NCBI GenBank assembly: GCA_945829425.1
Contig: CALZUQ010000003.1
Coordinates: 60,299-124,298, forward strand
Length of the DNA: 64,000 nucleotides
Source of the DNA: an uncultured bacterium
GTDB lineage: Bacteria; Bacteroidota; Bacteroidia; Bacteroidales; Bacteroidaceae
Direction: 5' to 3'
Part shown: positions 53,198 through 62,394 of the stretch, piece after piece
Layout of the letters: every line of letters begins with the position of its first letter
How positions within the stretch are numbered: position 1 is the first letter of the stretch
Notes under the pieces: generated by a model
What the model was told of the DNA's origin: nothing
Seen by the model: only the letters and a program-made list of their open reading frames with translations
Database searches by the model: none
Position numbers and translations under genes: made by a program

Positions 53198-53854
53198 ATG
53201 GAAGTCATAAAAACAGACATTGAAGGAGTGGTAGTCATCGAGCCACGGGTATTCCGCGACCCAAGGGGCTATTTCTTCGAGAGTTTCTCACAGCGTGATT
53301 TTGAGGAGAAGGTACGCAAGATACACTTCGTGCAGGACAACGAGTCAATGTCGGGCTACGGGGTCATGAGAGGACTGCATTTCCAAAGCCCTCCCTTCTC
53401 GCAGAGCAAACTCGTAAGATGTGTGAAAGGTGCCGTGCTCGACGTCGCCGTGGATATACGCAAAGGCTCTCCGACATACGGAAAGCATATAGCATGCTTG
53501 CTGACAGGACACGACGACGAGGGAAGGCGCATAGCTGAGACTCTCTTCCCCGAAGGGCTGAAGGGATTGGAACGCCAGCCGTCGACAATGGAAGGACTGC
53601 AGTTCTTTGTGCCACGGGGCTTTGCACATGGGTTTTCCGTGCTAAGCGAAACAGCGGTGTTCCAGTATAAATGCGACAATTTCTATACTCCTCAAGCCGA
53701 CGGCGGCATCTCCATCGTCGACGACAGCCTTGGCATTGACTGGAAGATACCCGTAGAGCGTGCGCTGCTCTCTGATAAAGACACGCACCACTGCCGTCTC
53801 TGCGACTTCGACTCGCCTTTCTGCTTCTCCGACAATCTCTACCCTGAGCTTTAG
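53198..53854 (+). CDS. rfbC: dTDP-4-dehydrorhamnose 3,5-epimerase
   Basis: IEGVVVIEPRVFRDPRGYFFESF, FVQDNESMSGYGVMRGLHFQ, FFVPRGFAHGFSVLSETAVFQYKCD. Confidence 0.95.
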   Translation: MEVIKTDIEGVVVIEPRVFRDPRGYFFESFSQRDFEEKVRKIHFVQDNESMSGYGVMRGLHFQSPPFSQSKLVRCVKGAVLDVAVDIRKGSPTYGKHIACLLTGHDDEGRRIAETLFPEGLKGLERQPSTMEGLQFFVPRGFAHGFSVLSETAVFQYKCDNFYTPQADGGISIVDDSLGIDWKIPVERALLSDKDTHHCRLCDFDSPFCFSDNLYPEL

Positions 53855-53930
53855 CACCTCCACCGGACACAGAAAAAAACATTACACGCATAAGGTAAGA
53901 ATTCTTTAGAACCCACCATAAATACAAGAC

Positions 53931-55106
53931 ATGAGCAAAAGAAACATCGTCATTACCGGTGGAGCCGGATTTATCGGCTCTCACGTGGTACGGCTTTTTG
54001 TAAACAAATATCCGGAGTATAACATCATAAACCTCGACAAGCTGACATACGCCGGCAACCTGGCAAACCTTAAGGACGTAGAGGACAAGCCGAACTATAA
54101 GTTTGTGAAAATGGACATCTGCGACTTCGACGCTTTCTATGCCCTTATGCAGGAAGAGAAAATCGACGGCATAATACATCTTGCAGCTGAGAGCCATGTC
54201 GACAGAAGCATCAAAGACCCGTTCACCTTCGCACGTACCAACGTCATGGGAACTCTCGCCCTCCTGCAAGCCGCAAAACTGTATTGGGAGTCACTGCCGG
54301 AGCGTTACGAAGGCAAACGGTTCTATCATATCTCTACAGACGAGGTCTATGGCGCACTATCCATGAACCATCCGGAAGGCATACAACCCCCTTTCGCCAC
54401 TACGGCAAGCTCTGCCGAGCATCACCTCGCATACGGTGATGACTTCTTCTACGAGACAACGAAATACAACCCTCACAGCCCCTACTCTGCCAGCAAGGCA
54501 AGCAGCGACCATTTCGTCAGGGCATACCACGACACCTATGGCATGCCGACTATCGTCACCAACTGCTCGAACAATTACGGACCATATCAGTTCCCCGAGA
54601 AGCTGATACCGCTGTTTATAAACAACATACGAAACCGTAAGGCGTTGCCGGTATACGGCAAGGGAGAGAACGTGCGCGACTGGCTCTTCGTTGAAGACCA
54701 TGCACGTGCAATAGACGTCATCTTCCACAACGGCAAGGTGGCTGAGACGTATAATATCGGAGGCTTCAACGAATGGAAGAACATAGACATCATAAAGGTG
54801 GTGATAAAGACCGTTGACAGAATACTCGGCAGAGCCACCACAGAGCGGGATGCTGACGGCAACATGTTAGAGGTATATCCTGACATGGACCTTATAACAT
54901 TCGTCACTGACCGTCTGGGACATGACGCACGCTATGCCATAGACTCTACGAAGCTACAGAAAGAACTGGGCTGGGAGCCTTCACTACAGTTTGAGGAGGG
55001 CATAGAGAAAACAGTAAGGTGGTATCTCGACAACGAGGAATGGATGAAGAACGTCACCTCAGGAGATTACCAGAAATACTATGAGGCCATGTACGAAAAG
55101 AAGTGA
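53931..55106 (+). CDS. rfbB: dTDP-glucose 4,6-dehydratase
   Basis: IVITGGAGFIGSHVVRLF, LAAESHVDRSI, STDEVYGAL, PYSASKASSDHFVRAYHDTYGMP. Confidence 0.97.
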   Translation: MSKRNIVITGGAGFIGSHVVRLFVNKYPEYNIINLDKLTYAGNLANLKDVEDKPNYKFVKMDICDFDAFYALMQEEKIDGIIHLAAESHVDRSIKDPFTFARTNVMGTLALLQAAKLYWESLPERYEGKRFYHISTDEVYGALSMNHPEGIQPPFATTASSAEHHLAYGDDFFYETTKYNPHSPYSASKASSDHFVRAYHDTYGMPTIVTNCSNNYGPYQFPEKLIPLFINNIRNRKALPVYGKGENVRDWLFVEDHARAIDVIFHNGKVAETYNIGGFNEWKNIDIIKVVIKTVDRILGRATTERDADGNMLEVYPDMDLITFVTDRLGHDARYAIDSTKLQKELGWEPSLQFEEGIEKTVRWYLDNEEWMKNVTSGDYQKYYEAMYEKK

Positions 55107-55143
55107 GAAAAAAGTCCCCACTTCACTTTACTTAGAACACAAA

Positions 55144-55188
55144 AGAAGCAATGCTTTTACGGAGATAATCCATTAAAGCATTGCTTCT
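55144..55188. terminator. Bidirectional terminator between rfbB and sufD
   Basis: Perfect 14-bp inverted repeat agaagcaatgcttt / aaagcattgcttct. Confidence 0.75.
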
Positions 55189-55309
55189 TATATTTAAGAT
55201 GGGTTCTATTAATTGCCACCTTAATTTCATGCATGATAGTAATCCTTGGCAGCCTAATGATGCAGAAAATGCATATTCTCCAGCCATATCGGGCAAAGAA
55301 AGTCCCTTG

Positions 55310-56659
55310 TCACTTACACAGTTTGCATCCCTCACACTTCGACAGCTCGCCTCTGAACCTTTTCTCTATGAGATAATGCAGCCTGTCCCTGAGCGGTTCG
55401 AGAGGGATATTATCCACCACCTCCGTGATGAATGCCGTCTGCAGAAGCATACGCGCCTCACTGAGCGGTATACCTCTCTGCTGCATGTAGAAGAGAGCCT
55501 TGTCGTTAAGCTGGCCTATCGTAGAACCGTGAGAGCATTTCACATCGTCGGCATAAATCTCCAGCATAGGCTGAGTGTACATTCGGGCCGTCTTCGTGGA
55601 GAGAAGGTTCTGGTTCGTCTCTTCGCTGAGCGTCTTCTGCGCATCCTGTCTCACCAGGACCTTTCCTGCGAAAGCGCCAACAGCATTGCCGTTGAGCACA
55701 TACTTATACAGTTCGTGGCTTTGGCAGTGTGGCACAGCATGGTCTATGAGGGTATTGTTATCGACATGCTGCTCCTTGTCGGCTATCACCGCACCATTCA
55801 TCCAACACTCCGCGCCCTCCCCGTCGAAGGTCAGGCGTGTCGTCTGACGTGTCTTTCCGTTGTGGAGGGTGATAAGGTTATGGTGAATGCGTGAGTTTCT
55901 CTGCAAGGAGAGGTATGTGTTTGCCACAAGAGTATTGCGCTGGTGAGTCTCTTCAAGACCGTAAATCTCAATGTCGGCATTCTCTCTGGCAAAGACCTCC
56001 ATGACCTGAGTAGTGAGGAACACTTTGTCGTCTGCGGAATGGTCACAGAAAAGCACCTTTACCGAAGAGTCCTCTTCGGCTATTATCACCACCCTTCTGT
56101 TCACCATCATGTCGACATCGCTCCTCAGGATATTCACCACTTGTATCGTACGTTCCATCTTCACATGACGTGGGACGTATATAAGCAACCCGTCCTGTGC
56201 GAGGAGAGTGTTCAGAGCAGTCGTGGAGTCACGGTGTCGTGAAGCCAGACGGTTGTAATATCCCGCTACAAGCTCCGGGCGTTGACGTGCCATGCGGCAC
56301 AAGGAGTCAATCACCACACCTTCCGGCAGTTCCACTTTCGGCAGGGCCTTGTCATAGAAACTGTCGTTAACGACGAAGAAGAGCAGGGTGGAGAGGTTGG
56401 GCACGTCACACCTGAAGGCATCGTAGGGATTTACAGGAATATCCAAGCGGTTGACATTAACTCCAAGGTCGGGAGCGAAGAGCTCCTGCATGTCTGTGTA
56501 TTTATATTCTTCTGCAGAACGTCTTGGCAGGGGATTCTCACGCAAGAGAGCCAGAGCCTCTTCGCGTGGAGCGTTCATCACATCACAACTGTGCGAACAG
56601 ATCATCTCCCCGCAGTCTTCATACAGTTTTACATATTGTGTCGTAGCGTTGTTTGTCAT
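55310..56659 (-). CDS. sufD: Fe-S cluster assembly protein SufD
   Basis: ANTYLSLQRNSRIHHNLITLHNGKTRQTT, DDVKCSHGSTIGQLNDKALFYMQQRGIPLSEARMLLQTAF. Confidence 0.95.
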   Translation of the reverse strand: MTNNATTQYVKLYEDCGEMICSHSCDVMNAPREEALALLRENPLPRRSAEEYKYTDMQELFAPDLGVNVNRLDIPVNPYDAFRCDVPNLSTLLFFVVNDSFYDKALPKVELPEGVVIDSLCRMARQRPELVAGYYNRLASRHRDSTTALNTLLAQDGLLIYVPRHVKMERTIQVVNILRSDVDMMVNRRVVIIAEEDSSVKVLFCDHSADDKVFLTTQVMEVFARENADIEIYGLEETHQRNTLVANTYLSLQRNSRIHHNLITLHNGKTRQTTRLTFDGEGAECWMNGAVIADKEQHVDNNTLIDHAVPHCQSHELYKYVLNGNAVGAFAGKVLVRQDAQKTLSEETNQNLLSTKTARMYTQPMLEIYADDVKCSHGSTIGQLNDKALFYMQQRGIPLSEARMLLQTAFITEVVDNIPLEPLRDRLHYLIEKRFRGELSKCEGCKLCK

Positions 56660-57411
56660 TGTTCTGTCACCTCAGCCTTTATCCAGTCATACCCCCTTTG
56701 CTCTATCTCTTTTGCCAGTTCCGGTCCTGCCGTCTTCACTATGCGTCCGTTCCAGAGCACGTGTATCACGCTGGGCTTGATCATCTCCAGAAGCCGTTCG
56801 TAGTGAGTGATGACTATCGTTGACGTCTTCTCCGTATGCAGCATGTTGACACCCTGCGCCACGATGCGCATAGCGTCGACATCAAGCCCGGAGTCCGTCT
56901 CGTCGAGAATGCTCAACGTAGGTTCGAGCATAGCCATCTGGAATATCTCGTTACGTTTCTTCTCGCCTCCCGAGAAGCCCTCGTTCACGGAGCGGTGAGC
57001 CAGTTTGTTGTCCAGATCAACAACCTTCCTCTTCTCTCTCATGAGTTTCATGAAGTCGCTGGCGTTGAGGGGTTCCAAGCCCTGATACTTACGCTTCTCG
57101 TTTATGGCGGCACGCATGAAGTTTGTCATGGAGACTCCCGGGATTTCTACAGGATATTGGAAAGAGAGGAAAAGCCCTTCATGGGCACGGTCTTCAGGAC
57201 TCATCTCAAGCAGGTTCTTGCCGTTATACCATGCCTCGCCCTCCGTCACTTCATACAGCGGGTTTCCGACGAGCACTGCCGAAAGCGTGGACTTGCCTGA
57301 GCCGTTAGGTCCCATAATGGCATGCACCTCCCCGTCGTTTATTGTCAGGTTGATGCCTTTTAGTATCTCTTTGTCGCCTATTCTGGCGTGTAGGTTCTTT
57401 ACTTCGAGCAT
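56656..57411 (-). CDS. sufC: Fe-S cluster assembly ATPase SufC
   Basis: MLEVKNLHARIGDKEILKGINLTINDGEVHAIMGPNGSGKSTLSAVLVG, SGGEKKRNEIFQMAMLEPTLSILDETDSGLDVDAMRIV. Confidence 0.97.
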   Translation of the reverse strand: MLEVKNLHARIGDKEILKGINLTINDGEVHAIMGPNGSGKSTLSAVLVGNPLYEVTEGEAWYNGKNLLEMSPEDRAHEGLFLSFQYPVEIPGVSMTNFMRAAINEKRKYQGLEPLNASDFMKLMREKRKVVDLDNKLAHRSVNEGFSGGEKKRNEIFQMAMLEPTLSILDETDSGLDVDAMRIVAQGVNMLHTEKTSTIVITHYERLLEMIKPSVIHVLWNGRIVKTAGPELAKEIEQRGYDWIKAEVTEQ

Positions 57412-57477
57412 ATTGTTTTTCTTTGTTTTCGCCTTACATAATGTGCAAGGACATAACGTTTTTACACTAAATAATGT

Positions 57478-57486
57478 GCAAAAGTA
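57478..57486 (-). promoter_or_regulatory. Bacteroidetes-type -7 element (TACTTTTGC) for sufC
   Basis: TAnnTTTGC upstream of sufC on the minus strand. Confidence 0.5.
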
Positions 57487-57561
57487 CGAATATTTTTTCT
57501 ATTTCTCACACTATAAAGACAAAAATAATCATAATCTATGCTTATTTCTACATTTTTTAGT

Positions 57562-57570
57562 TACCTTTGC
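57562..57570 (+). promoter_or_regulatory. Bacteroidetes-type -7 element (TACCTTTGC)
   Basis: TAnnTTTGC upstream of the LOG-family gene. Confidence 0.5.
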
Positions 57571-57709
57571 ATTCGTAAGGTGAGTTCTGTCTGCCACCGC
57601 TATCTCACACAAAAAGCAGGTTGGTGATACATTGGGGAAAGATTGTTGGATGATTTATATTTCAAAAAAGTAAGACGTACTGTTATAGCATAAAAAACAA
57701 AAGACGATT

Positions 57710-58249
57710 ATGAACATATCTGTTTACTGCTCGGCAAACGACACTATCGACGAGCGTTTCTTCGCTGCCACAAAAGCTTTGGGAGAGTGGATTGCACACA
57801 ATGGACATACCTTGGTATGGGGTGGCGGCAACTGTGGACTGATGGGGTGTATAGGCGATGCCGTACACGACAACGGCGGACGCACTTTTGGCATGGTGCC
57901 AAAGGCTTTGGAACATAGCGGAAGGGTTTCGGAGAAGATTGACGTCTTCTTCCCCTGCGACTCGCTGACCGACCGCAAAGACCTTATGATACACCATTCT
58001 GAGATTGCCATAGCCTTACCGGGGGGCATTGGCACGCTTGATGAAATCTTTACGCAGGCTGGCGGCAACACTATAGGTTTCCACCGGAAAAAGGTAATAA
58101 TATACAACCTCTTCGGATACTACAACCCGATGTTCCTCATGCTCGACAAAATGCAGGAGGCGGGTATGATACGCGGACACTGGCGTGACTTCCTCGACGT
58201 TGCCGACTCACTCGACGAAATAGCAGCATTAGTGGAGAAAACATGCTGA
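57710..58249 (+). CDS. LOG/TIGR00730 family protein (cytokinin riboside 5'-monophosphate phosphoribohydrolase-like)
   Basis: LVWGGGNCGLMGCIGDAVHDNGG, ALPGGIGTLDEIFTQ. Confidence 0.94.
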   Translation: MNISVYCSANDTIDERFFAATKALGEWIAHNGHTLVWGGGNCGLMGCIGDAVHDNGGRTFGMVPKALEHSGRVSEKIDVFFPCDSLTDRKDLMIHHSEIAIALPGGIGTLDEIFTQAGGNTIGFHRKKVIIYNLFGYYNPMFLMLDKMQEAGMIRGHWRDFLDVADSLDEIAALVEKTC

Positions 58250-58384
58250 TTAGTAACAAATAGCCTGACAAAAGGAAAAAACAGACATCTATGACAAATA
58301 AATAACATGTCAGAGAAAGAAAAAAGACATTTCTTTTTGAACTACGCTAAAAAATGAGTATATTTGCAAAAAATATTTTTATCA

Positions 58385-60322
58385 ATGGCAAATTTTGAAG
58401 AATTAGGAGTTTCTCCCGTGCTTCGTAAGGCAATAGAGGAAATGGGCTTTGTTATGCCCATGCCTGTACAGGAAGCAGTAATACCACACCTTCTAAAACA
58501 ACAGACAGTACAGGAGGGTGAGGACAGTATGACACCAAGCGAAAAAGAGGAAAGCCGAGACCTCATAGCATTGGCACAAACAGGAACAGGCAAGACTGCG
58601 GCTTTCGGACTGCCTCTCTTACAACGTATAAACGTTTCGTCACGGACAACACAGGCCGTGGTAATGTCGCCGACACGAGAACTATGCCTGCAAATAAGCG
58701 ACGACCTGAAGGATTTCGGAAAATATATCGAGGGGCTGAGGGTAGCTGCGGTTTACGGAGGTGCTCCGATAGACTCACAGATACGTCAGCTGCGTAAAGG
58801 CTCCCAGGTCATCGTGGCAACACCGGGACGTCTTGTAGACCTTATAGAACGCGGAGTGGCTGACATATCCTCTGCCGGGACTATAGTTCTCGACGAGGCA
58901 GACGAAATGCTTAACATGGGATTCGCTGACAGCATAAACGCCATTTTCGACAAGCTTCCAGAAGAACGACGCGTGCTGCTGTTCTCTGCAACAATGTCGA
59001 AAGAGGTCGAGAGGGTGGCACGACAATACCTCCATAACCATAAAGAGATTGTTGTGGGGTCACGCAACGAGGGCGCAGAGAATGTCGACCATACTTTCTA
59101 TATGGTTCACGCAAAGGACAAATACCTTGCACTGAAACGTATCGTGGATTTCTTCCCGAAAATATACGGCATAATATTCTGCCGTACGAAAATAGAGACA
59201 CAGGAAATTGCCGACAAGCTCATACGCGATGGATATAACGCCGAGTCGCTACACGGTGACCTCTCACAACCTCAGCGCGACCAGACGATGCAGAAGTTCA
59301 GGCAGCATACCATACAGCTGCTCGTGGCTACCGACGTGGCGGCTCGAGGACTTGACGTGACAGACCTCACACACGTGATAAACTATGGCATGCCTGACGA
59401 CAGCGAGTCATACACCCACCGCTCAGGACGTACGGGAAGGGCAGGAAAGAAAGGCTCGTCAATAGCCATCATCCACAGCCGTGAACAGTATAAGGTGCGC
59501 GAGGTGGAGAAAATCATACAGAAGAAATTCGTAAAAGGCTCGCTGCCTTCTCCTCAGGAGATATGTAAGAAACAGCTCTTCCGCGTAATGGACCAAATAT
59601 CGAAGGTTGACGTCGACGACGAGACAATAGAGCCGTTCATGACCGAGATACAGCGACACTTTGAATACTTCGACAAAGAGGATATCATAAAGAAAATAGT
59701 GATGATGGAGTTCGGAAAGTTCCTGGAATACTATGCCGACGAGCCGGACATCACAGAGCCTTACGAAGGAAAGAAAGAAAAGGGCGCAAGGAGAAAAGAC
59801 AGCAATGGACGCGACAGAGGACCGGAGCATAAGGCACAGAAAGGATATACACGCCTATTCATAAACCTCGGAAAAGGCGAGGGCTTCTACCCCGGCGAAG
59901 TAATGCAGTTCATAAACCAGCACGTTGCCGGACGAGGAAAAGGCGGACAGGCGCAACGTCAGGAGGTAGGACATATTGACCTTATGTCGCACTACTGTTT
60001 CATTGAAGTTCCGGAACGCGACGCAAAGAAGGTCATTGCGGCTCTTGACGGCACAACATACCACGGGCGGCAAGTGAGATGTAACCAGGACGGTGCGGGA
60101 AAGCCGGAAGGAATGTTTGAAGAGACGGTGAAACGGCAAAGAAGACGCAACGACGGATCAAGGGTCATGAAGCCTTCAAAAAAGAGAAACTCTCAACGTG
60201 GGGAATATACCGCAGACGACTGGCGATCGCTGATGAACGCTGCAGAGATAAAGCTGAAAGGCGAAGAGCCGGACTTCTCGGAAGAGGGATGGGCACGGAG
60301 AAAACCACGGGGGAAAAAGTGA
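58385..60322 (+). CDS. DEAD/DEAH box RNA helicase with DbpA-like RNA-binding domain
   Basis: ALAQTGTGKTAAFGLPL, VLDEADEML, LFSATMS, THRSGRTGRAGKKG; C-terminal RLFINLGKGEGFYPGEVMQFIN...; start MANFEELGVSP. Confidence 0.95.
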   Translation: MANFEELGVSPVLRKAIEEMGFVMPMPVQEAVIPHLLKQQTVQEGEDSMTPSEKEESRDLIALAQTGTGKTAAFGLPLLQRINVSSRTTQAVVMSPTRELCLQISDDLKDFGKYIEGLRVAAVYGGAPIDSQIRQLRKGSQVIVATPGRLVDLIERGVADISSAGTIVLDEADEMLNMGFADSINAIFDKLPEERRVLLFSATMSKEVERVARQYLHNHKEIVVGSRNEGAENVDHTFYMVHAKDKYLALKRIVDFFPKIYGIIFCRTKIETQEIADKLIRDGYNAESLHGDLSQPQRDQTMQKFRQHTIQLLVATDVAARGLDVTDLTHVINYGMPDDSESYTHRSGRTGRAGKKGSSIAIIHSREQYKVREVEKIIQKKFVKGSLPSPQEICKKQLFRVMDQISKVDVDDETIEPFMTEIQRHFEYFDKEDIIKKIVMMEFGKFLEYYADEPDITEPYEGKKEKGARRKDSNGRDRGPEHKAQKGYTRLFINLGKGEGFYPGEVMQFINQHVAGRGKGGQAQRQEVGHIDLMSHYCFIEVPERDAKKVIAALDGTTYHGRQVRCNQDGAGKPEGMFEETVKRQRRRNDGSRVMKPSKKRNSQRGEYTADDWRSLMNAAEIKLKGEEPDFSEEGWARRKPRGKK

Positions 60323-60466
60323 GGAAGGAAAGGACAGAAGGCTGAAGCCGAAGGCATAATGCCATGACAACAGGTTTACCCTCCAAACATAAGTGCCTCA
60401 CAGCTCGTACTCCCTGTTAGCGATAAACCATAAACGAAAAACATTAAAATCATTAAATAATATTTT

Positions 60467-62209
60467 ATGAAAAAGACAAACATGCTTCTGCTCTTGGCTG
60501 CCCTGTGCCTCATGCCGGACACGCTGAAAGCACAGGAATCCAAGACTTGGAACCCAAACCTCTCAGGAGGGAAATACCGTAATCCAGTAATCAACGCCGA
60601 CTATTCCGACCCTGACGTATGCCGTGTGGGAGAGGACTATTACATGACAGCGTCAAGCTTCGCATGCTTCCCAGGATTGCAGATACTGCACAGTACAGAC
60701 CTCGTAAACTGGAAGATAATAGGTGCTGCGCTTACGGAAGACTATCCTGTGATGCCTCGCTATCGGGACACCGCTCTCGACTGGCATAAGCAGATACAAC
60801 ACGGAAACTACGTCTGGGCTCCGGCAATACGCCACCATAACGGATGGTTCTATATATACTGGGGCGACCCTGACCAGGGACTGTTCATGACAAAGACTCA
60901 AGACCCTGCCGGGACATGGACAGAACCAGTATGCGTAAAGGAGGCGAAGGGACTTATCGACTGTTGCCCGCTGTGGGACGAAGACGGCAAAGCGTATCTG
61001 TCACACGGATGTGCCGGCTCGCGAGCAGGAGTGAAATCGGTGCTCTTCGTAGCTCCTATGTCACCCGACGGAGAGAAGGTAACAGGTCCGTCACGAATAG
61101 TATACGACGGACATGAGGACCAGCCGACAATAGAAGGTACGAAATTCTATAAACGTAACGGATATTACTACATCATGTCACCGGCAGGGGGAGTGAAATA
61201 CGGATGGCAGGTGATACTGAGGTCGAAGAAACCTTTCGGACCTTACGAGGAGTATGTAGGAATGGCACAAGGCAAAGCGAAGGTAAACGGACCTCACCAA
61301 GGGGCATGGGTGGACACACCGTCGGGAGAAGACTGGTTCCTGCATTTTCAGGACAAGCATGCCTACGGACGTGTGGTACACCTGCAGCCGGCGAAATGGG
61401 TCAACGACTGGCTCGTAATAGGTGAGGACAAAGACGGTGACGGATGTGGCGACCCCGTGTCGGAATGGAAGAAGCCGGCTCTGAAATCTTCCGGATCGTT
61501 CCAGCCGCAGGAGGACGACAACTTCAACACTACAGAGTTGGGACTGCAATGGCAGTTTGAGGGACCTTACAGCCATTACTGGTATTTCTGCGACGCAAAC
61601 AAGTCAAGACTGCGTCTTTATGGAGTGCAGCAGCCGGAGGGATATTCCAACCTCGCCGACATGCAGAACACACTGATGCAGAAATTCCCCGCAGAGAACT
61701 TCACCGTGACAGCGAAGATGAAGTTCATCCCTAACCCGGGAAACAAGGCAAAGGGCGAAGAAGCAGGATTTATCATTAAAGGAATGGACTATGCCGCCAT
61801 TAAGCTCGTCTCTGTCGCCGACGGTTGTATCATGCGTTTCGTAAGGTGTATTGGCGCTATGAAGGGAAAGAAAGAGGAGACGTTGGCAGAGATACCTGTC
61901 AAGCTCATCGAGCAGGAAAAACCGTATACGCAGCGGTATGCTGTCGACGACATACCACAGCCTCGTCTTGCAACACCTGACATATACGTTCGTGCCGTGG
62001 TGCGAAGCTCTGGAATATGTAACAACATAAAGTCGAAGGCGCAGTTCTACTACAGCTTCGACGGAAAGAAATATGTCAAATTCGGTGAACCTTATCAGGT
62101 GAAGGAAGGAAAATGGATTGGTGCGAAAGTAGGCTTCTTCAACTGCCGTCCTACAGTAAGCAACGACGGAGCTTTCCTTGACATAGACTGGATAAAATTT
62201 GAGAAATAA
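60467..62209 (+). CDS. GH43 family glycoside hydrolase (beta-xylosidase/arabinofuranosidase-like)
   Basis: Signal peptide; YRNPVINADYSDPDVCRVGEDYYMTASSFACFPGLQILHSTDLVNWKIIG, YVWAPAIRHHNGWFYIYWG, C-terminal beta-sandwich. Confidence 0.94.
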   Translation: MKKTNMLLLLAALCLMPDTLKAQESKTWNPNLSGGKYRNPVINADYSDPDVCRVGEDYYMTASSFACFPGLQILHSTDLVNWKIIGAALTEDYPVMPRYRDTALDWHKQIQHGNYVWAPAIRHHNGWFYIYWGDPDQGLFMTKTQDPAGTWTEPVCVKEAKGLIDCCPLWDEDGKAYLSHGCAGSRAGVKSVLFVAPMSPDGEKVTGPSRIVYDGHEDQPTIEGTKFYKRNGYYYIMSPAGGVKYGWQVILRSKKPFGPYEEYVGMAQGKAKVNGPHQGAWVDTPSGEDWFLHFQDKHAYGRVVHLQPAKWVNDWLVIGEDKDGDGCGDPVSEWKKPALKSSGSFQPQEDDNFNTTELGLQWQFEGPYSHYWYFCDANKSRLRLYGVQQPEGYSNLADMQNTLMQKFPAENFTVTAKMKFIPNPGNKAKGEEAGFIIKGMDYAAIKLVSVADGCIMRFVRCIGAMKGKKEETLAEIPVKLIEQEKPYTQRYAVDDIPQPRLATPDIYVRAVVRSSGICNNIKSKAQFYYSFDGKKYVKFGEPYQVKEGKWIGAKVGFFNCRPTVSNDGAFLDIDWIKFEK

Positions 62210-62230
62210 TTTCCAACAGCGAGAAAAACC

Positions 62231-62376
62231 TTAACCTTGACCTTAACCTTGACCTTAACACATACTTTGAAAAGCTTTCAAAACAAAGTACTATAAGAAG
62301 ACAACTCTGATTTATATGTCTTACAAAAGGTTAAAGTCAAGGTTAATGTCAAGGTCAAGGTTAAGGTCAAGGTTAA
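62231..62376. repeat. Perfect 26-bp inverted repeat of hexamer-rich sequence (ttaaccttgaccttaaccttgacctt), about 94-nt spacer
   Basis: Left arm 62231-62256, right arm 62351-62376. Confidence 0.92.
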
Positions 62377-62394
62377 TATTACACCCCGAGAACA

